Positions 59,226 to 64,000 of a DNA stretch of 64,000 nt are shown one piece after another; the stretch's first letter is position 1, and every line of letters begins with the position of its first letter. The notes beneath the pieces were generated by a model that worked only from the letters and a program-made list of their open reading frames with translations, did not search any database and was not told the DNA's origin. Position numbers and translations under genes: made by a program. The stretch is taken from positions 62,001 through 126,000 of the forward strand of contig JADLBP010000211.1 in NCBI GenBank assembly GCA_020847695.1, given 5' to 3'. Origin of the DNA: Planctomycetota bacterium (GTDB taxonomy: Bacteria > Planctomycetota > UBA1135 > GCA-002686595).

Positions 59226-61388
59226 ATGACCAGCACGTACGCGAGTGTGACGCGCGAGATCGCCGGACACACGATCACATTGGAGACGGGCCAGATGGCT
59301 CGTCAGGCGCTCGGAAGCGTCATCGCCACGGTCGACGGCACGAAGTGCTTCGCCGCCGTTTGCGCGGGCCCGGGCCGCGAAGACCAGGACTTCTTCCCGC
59401 TGACCGTCGACTATCGCGAGAAGACCGAAGCCGCGGGCAAGATCCCGGGCGGCTTCTTCAAGCGCGAGGGTCGTCCGACGACGAAGGAGATCCTGACGAT
59501 GCGCCTGATCGACCGCGCGATCCGGCCGCTGTTCGCCGACGGGTTCAAGCAAGAGGTGCAGCTGATGAGCCACTGCCTCTGCTACGACGGAGTCACCAAC
59601 GCCGACGTCACCGCGATGATCGCGGGCTTCGCCGCGGTGCGCATCAGCGGCCTGCCGTTCCACGGTTCGCTCGGCGCGGTCCGCGTCGGGCAGATCGACG
59701 GCAAGTTCGTCGCGTTCCCGAACGACGAGGAACGTCGCACGAGCTCCGCGCTCGACCTCGTCGTCGCCGGCCACGCGCAAGCGGTGTGCATGGTCGAAGC
59801 GAGCGCGAAGCAGCTCAAGGAACGCGAGATGGTCGACGCGCTCGAGTTCGCGCACGACGTCATCCGCCAGATCGCGGAGCTCGTCGACGAGCTCAACGCG
59901 AAGGCCGGCAAGCCTGCCTACGAGTGGACGCCGCCGACGGTCGACGAGGCGCTCGCCAAGGCGGTCTCGGTGTACCGCCCGCGCGTCAAGGACGTGCTGT
60001 TCACGCCGGGCAAGCACGACCGCGCCGACGCGATCGACGCGATCCGCGACGAGGCGGTCGCCGCCCTGGTCGCCGGCATCACCGACGAGAAGGAACTCGC
60101 GAAGCGCACTAAAGCCGCGAAGGGCGCCTTCGACGAGCTCGCTTCGAGCGTCGAGCGCGAAGCGATCGTCGACGGCAAGCGCGCCGACGGCCGTGCGTTC
60201 GATCAGATCCGCGAGATCACGATCGTCCCGAACTTCATCCCGCGTCAGCACGGTTCGGTGTTGTTCACGCGCGGCGAGACGCAGGCGTTGGTCAGCGTCA
60301 CGCTCGGCACCGCCGACGACGAGCAGATCATCGACGGCCTCGACGACGAGTACCGCAAGAACTTCTACCTCCACTACAACTTCCCGCCGTACTCGGTCGG
60401 TGAGACGCGCCGCATCATGGGCCCGGGTCGCCGCGAGATCGGACACGGCATGCTCGCCGAGCGCGCGCTCGGCAACGTCACGCCGCCGAAGGAGCGCTTC
60501 CCGTACACGATCCGGATCGTCTCCGACATCATGGAGTCGAACGGCAGCTCGTCGATGGCGAGCGTGTGCGGTGGTTGCCTCGCGATGATGCTCGCCGGCG
60601 TTCCGCTGATGCAGCCGGTCGCGGGCATCGCGATGGGCCTGGTCGAGGAAGGCGGCAAGCAAGCCGTGCTCTCCGACATCCTCGGCTCGGAAGACCACCA
60701 CGGCGACATGGACTTCAAGGTCGCTGGCTCCGGTCTCGGCATCACCGCGCTGCAGATGGACATCAAGATCAAGGGCGTCACCCGCGAGTTGCTCGAGCGT
60801 GCGCTCGAGCAAGCGCGTCGCGGTCGCATCGAGATCCTGAAGAAGATGCTCGATGCCGTGCCGCGTCCGGCGAAGGAGATCTCTCCGTACGCGCCGCGCA
60901 TGGAAGTGATCCGCATCCCGTCGGACAAGATCGGTTACCTGATCGGGCCCGGCGGTCGCAACATCAAGGCGATGCAGGAGCAGTACAAGGTCAAGATCGC
61001 GATCCTCGACGACACCGGGACCGTTCAGGTCGCCGGCGTCGAGCGCGACAACGTGGCCGCGTGCATCCAGGCGATCCAAGCGATGTGCGAGACGCCGAAG
61101 ATCGGCACCCGCTACAAGGGCACCGTCAAGTCGATCAAGGACTTCGGCGCGTTCATCGAGATCCTGCCGGGCGTCGAAGGCCTGTGCCACATCTCGGAGC
61201 TCGACGAAGGCTACGTCGATCGCGTCACCGACATCGTCCAGATCGGCGAAGAGGTCGAGGTCGAGATCATCAACGTCGACGACCGCGGCAAGATCAAGCT
61301 CTCGCGCAAGGCGGTGCTGGTCGGCAGCGGCGCGGGCCCGGAAGAGCCCGAAGGCGACGTCGAAGAAGGTCAACCGAACGACGAGTGA
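59226..61388 (+). CDS. pnp: Polyribonucleotide nucleotidyltransferase
   Basis: 'PFFPLTVDY'-like region, '[16 protein letters not shown]', KH '[18 protein letters not shown]', S1 '[33 protein letters not shown]'. Confidence 0.98.
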   Translation: MTSTYASVTREIAGHTITLETGQMARQALGSVIATVDGTKCFAAVCAGPGREDQDFFPLTVDYREKTEAAGKIPGGFFKREGRPTTKEILTMRLIDRAIRPLFADGFKQEVQLMSHCLCYDGVTNADVTAMIAGFAAVRISGLPFHGSLGAVRVGQIDGKFVAFPNDEERRTSSALDLVVAGHAQAVCMVEASAKQLKEREMVDALEFAHDVIRQIAELVDELNAKAGKPAYEWTPPTVDEALAKAVSVYRPRVKDVLFTPGKHDRADAIDAIRDEAVAALVAGITDEKELAKRTKAAKGAFDELASSVEREAIVDGKRADGRAFDQIREITIVPNFIPRQHGSVLFTRGETQALVSVTLGTADDEQIIDGLDDEYRKNFYLHYNFPPYSVGETRRIMGPGRREIGHGMLAERALGNVTPPKERFPYTIRIVSDIMESNGSSSMASVCGGCLAMMLAGVPLMQPVAGIAMGLVEEGGKQAVLSDILGSEDHHGDMDFKVAGSGLGITALQMDIKIKGVTRELLERALEQARRGRIEILKKMLDAVPRPAKEISPYAPRMEVIRIPSDKIGYLIGPGGRNIKAMQEQYKVKIAILDDTGTVQVAGVERDNVAACIQAIQAMCETPKIGTRYKGTVKSIKDFGAFIEILPGVEGLCHISELDEGYVDRVTDIVQIGEEVEVEIINVDDRGKIKLSRKAVLVGSGAGPEEPEGDVEEGQPNDE

Positions 61389-61407
61389 TCGTCGCCGGCG
61401 ATCGAAG

Positions 61408-61450
61408 CCGCGGGCCGCGAGGGGACTGACCCCGCGCGGCCCGCGGTGTT
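61408..61450 (+). terminator. Terminator-like hairpin after pnp
   Basis: Perfect 12-bp stem ccgcgggccgcg/cgcggcccgcgg followed by tgttt. Confidence 0.6.
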
Positions 61451-61508
61451 TCGGCGCCGCACGGCTCGGCCCTACTTCGCCGCGCTCGCCGAGCTATCTT
61501 GGAGCCGC

Positions 61509-64000
61509 GTGAGCCTCCTCGTCGCCGGACTCCTCGCCGCCGCGCTCCAAGGCGCGGAGCTCGCGCCGTCGACGGCGACTCCGCCGCGACCGACGGTCCA
61601 CGCGGTGTGGATCGAGCCGGCGACGCTGGTGGTCGACGGCGATCCGAACGAGTGGCAGCCCGGCACGCCCGCCGAAGTCGTCATCGACGATCCGCGGCAG
61701 TTCATCGCGCTCGGCCGACCGATCACCGATCTTTGGTCGGGCCTCGACGACGCGTCTCTCGAGCTCTGGGTCGGCTGGAATCGCGACGATCTGGTGCTCG
61801 GCGGCGTCGTGCTCGATTCCGTCGCGGACCACAACGCGCAGCGCTGGTACCAGGGCGACAGCCTCGAGCTCTTCCTCGATCTCGGCGAGCGCCGCGCGCA
61901 GTGGGGACGCGACGACTACCAGGTGATGCTCGCGCCCAATTGGGACGAGCGTCCGTGGGGCGTCTACTTGCACGAGGGTCAGGGCGGACCCGCCGGTCCG
62001 TCCGACGGCGGCTTCGGCGGCGTCGAGGTCGCGTCGAAGCGCATCGACGGCGGCTATCGCTTCGAGGCGCGACTGCCTTGGCGCAACTTCCACGGCTTCG
62101 AGCCGCGCGCCGGCGCGGCGCTCGGGTTCAACTTCGCGCTGTGCGATCGCGACAGCATCGGACCGCTCGAGAGCTACGCGAACTGGACCGGCGAGACCGA
62201 CATCGCGTTCCACGCGGATCGGCGCGGCACGCTCGAGCTCGTCGCGCCTCCGCTCGAGGCTTCGGCGGCATCCGAAGGCGCGGGCGAGTTCGAGGTGCTG
62301 CCGAACTTGCGCTGGATCGAGCTCGTCGTGCTCGCGGGCTTGTACGTGCTCGCGCTGTGGACGCGCGGACTCTGGAGCCGGCCGCGCGCGCGGCGTGCCG
62401 CGGCCGCGTTCGCGTTGCTCGCGCTCCTCGGCGCGGTTGCCGCGGCGTTCGTCGCGGGCGCGATCGACCAACGGGAGCGCGTCGGTCGTCGCGAAGCACT
62501 GGACGAGTATTGGACGCGCTTCCAGGCGTTGCTCGACTCCGGCGCGCTCGGCCATCCCGAGCCCGACGAGCTCGCGACGCGCGTCGAAGCGTTGCTCGCG
62601 GGCAAGTCGATCCCCGCGGAGCGTCCGTCGGCGTTCGTCAGCATCGCGCCCGAGGGCTCGGAGCTCGGCGCGGTCGAACGCACGCTGCGGCGCGGCATCC
62701 CGTATCGCCCGATCGTGTCGCCGGGCGCTCCCGATCCGCTGCGCGGAGTGATGCTCGCGCCGGGCGAGACGCGCACGTTGAAGCTCGATCCGCCGATCGA
62801 GATCGATGCCGTCGAGCTGGTCGCTCGCGTATCCGATCCGCGCTACGTGCAGTTCGGCGTCGCGCAGACCAGCGTCCTGTCGCTCTCGTTCCTGCGCGGC
62901 GGCGAAGCGGTCGGCATCGCGCGCGAGGTGCGTCACCGCCAAGACCTGCACTTCGAGGAAGACGTCCACCGCGACCACCCGGGCCTCGAGCCCGCGTTCT
63001 ATCGCGCCGGCGGTCGTGTCGGGCGCGTGCACGCCGACGCGCTGCTGCTCGACCTCGGGCCGCCGAGGGCGGTCGACGAGATCGTCGTGCGGCACGTCGG
63101 CGGAGAGCGCGGCTACCTCGTCGAGCTCGTCGCGTTCGCCGTGCGCGCGCCCGCCGTCGGCGCGGAGCTGCCGGAAGGACTGCGCGCGAACGCGGCGGGC
63201 GAATGGGAGTGGAGCGCGTGGACGCGCACGATCGCCGCGGAGGTCGCCGCGCCCGCGCGCGCTCCGAAGACCAGCGCCGAGCTCGAGATCGTGCGCGAGC
63301 TCTCCATCGGCGGCGAGGCGATCGGCACCGTCTACCTGCGCGACACGCGTGCCGTGCCGTCGCTCGCGCGCTGGCGTTGGTTGCCGATCTTCGTCGCGGC
63401 CGGTCTCGCGCCGTTCGCGGTCGCGTTCTTCGCCGAGTGGCTCTCCGCGCGCCGGCGCATCCGCAACAAGCTCGCGGTCGGCTTCGCGATCTCGTCGGCG
63501 GTGCCGCTGCTCGCATTGACGTTGTTGCTCGAGAAGTCGCTCGAGCAGGAGCACGTCCAGTACGAGAGCGAACGAGTCGCGCTCGAGCTCGCCGACGCCG
63601 AGCGCGCGCTCGACGCGGAGCAGCGCGAGCTCGCGCGCGAAGCGGAGCGTCTGCTGCGCGTCGCCGCGGTGCGCTGGGAACTCTCGCGCGAGGTCCCGGC
63701 GACCAGCGAGACGCTCGCGAGCGAAGCGTGGTGGGGGCCTGGCGAGACCGGCGTCCTGCGGATGCTGATGCGCGTCGCGCCGGACGGGCGGTGGCTGCGC
63801 GTCGGCACCGGTCCCGGCTGGCAGAGCCTGCCGGCGTCGTTCCAGCCGAGCTCCGGCGTCTGGCGGCCGTGGGGGCGCACGCTGGTCTGCGGCGTCGCGC
63901 AGACGGCGAGCGGCGCGGAGCAACCGCTCTTGGTGCTCGTCGCGCGCGAGCCGCGCGTCGAGGTCGCGAAGCGCGTGGGTCGCGAGGATCGCGCGGCTTC
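61509..64000 (+). CDS. Membrane sensor protein with N-terminal CBM9-like domain (probable histidine-kinase-type sensor), 3' truncated; absent from the ORF track
   Basis: Frame 3 translated by eye without stops to the window end: 'VDGDPNEWQPGTPAEVV..LELWVGWNRDDLVLGGVVLDSV..GDSLELFLDLGERRAQWGRDDYQVMLAP', several TMs, 'RIRNKLAVGFAISSAVPLLALTLLLEKSLE'. Confidence 0.8.
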   Translation, partial: MSLLVAGLLAAALQGAELAPSTATPPRPTVHAVWIEPATLVVDGDPNEWQPGTPAEVVIDDPRQFIALGRPITDLWSGLDDASLELWVGWNRDDLVLGGVVLDSVADHNAQRWYQGDSLELFLDLGERRAQWGRDDYQVMLAPNWDERPWGVYLHEGQGGPAGPSDGGFGGVEVASKRIDGGYRFEARLPWRNFHGFEPRAGAALGFNFALCDRDSIGPLESYANWTGETDIAFHADRRGTLELVAPPLEASAASEGAGEFEVLPNLRWIELVVLAGLYVLALWTRGLWSRPRARRAAAAFALLALLGAVAAAFVAGAIDQRERVGRREALDEYWTRFQALLDSGALGHPEPDELATRVEALLAGKSIPAERPSAFVSIAPEGSELGAVERTLRRGIPYRPIVSPGAPDPLRGVMLAPGETRTLKLDPPIEIDAVELVARVSDPRYVQFGVAQTSVLSLSFLRGGEAVGIAREVRHRQDLHFEEDVHRDHPGLEPAFYRAGGRVGRVHADALLLDLGPPRAVDEIVVRHVGGERGYLVELVAFAVRAPAVGAELPEGLRANAAGEWEWSAWTRTIAAEVAAPARAPKTSAELEIVRELSIGGEAIGTVYLRDTRAVPSLARWRWLPIFVAAGLAPFAVAFFAEWLSARRRIRNKLAVGFAISSAVPLLALTLLLEKSLEQEHVQYESERVALELADAERALDAEQRELAREAERLLRVAAVRWELSREVPATSETLASEAWWGPGETGVLRMLMRVAPDGRWLRVGTGPGWQSLPASFQPSSGVWRPWGRTLVCGVAQTASGAEQPLLVLVAREPRVEVAKRVGREDRAA

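Noticed and set aside
59034-61373. 779-aa minus ORF
   Set aside because: Antisense to pnp, which is certain.
61494-63923. 809-aa minus ORF offered by the track
   Set aside because: Antisense to the open + frame 61509..64000 that carries a coherent CBM9-like domain and TM segments; the + gene was omitted only because it has no stop in the window.
1-64000. CRISPR arrays, tRNA/rRNA genes, IS elements or prophage
   Set aside because: No regularly spaced direct repeats, tRNA cloverleaf/CCA patterns, rRNA sequence, transposase or phage genes were recognised by reading; tRNAscan-SE and a repeat finder would be needed to exclude them fully.

Overview
High-GC bacterial chromosome segment, probably Planctomycetota. 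This rests on the PVC-type membrane-bound dehydrogenase/heme-binding protein, the sulfatases and the PVM-like microcompartment locus. About 45 genes are supported. Many long Arg/Ala-rich ORFs in the supplied track are antisense or off-frame shadows of real genes. In contrast, a real gene running off the right edge (61509..64000, +) is missing from the track because it has no stop in the window. Housekeeping blocks: ftsY-nusB-ribH, a two-RND efflux operon with adaptor, moeA-lnt, mreB-mreC-mreD-PBP2-rodA, and rpsO-pnp. The most interesting accessory block is a compact bacterial microcompartment (BMC) locus at about 32.2-37.6 kb. It encodes two BMC-H, one apparently permuted/duplicated BMC-domain protein, two EutN/CcmL pentamers, one BMC-T, an acylating aldehyde dehydrogenase with a Cys-rich C-terminal tail, and two small paralogous proteins with an EutT-N-terminus-like motif, one of them fused to an ACT domain. 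No aldolase, PduL, acetate kinase or alcohol dehydrogenase is visible in the window. Other observations: a frameshifted addiction-module remnant, an apparent +1 frameshift in a DUF6687-like gene, a PBP2 with a roughly 400-aa insertion, a MreC-shaped protein next to the mre operon, and recurrent -10 elements set 6-9 nt from start codons.
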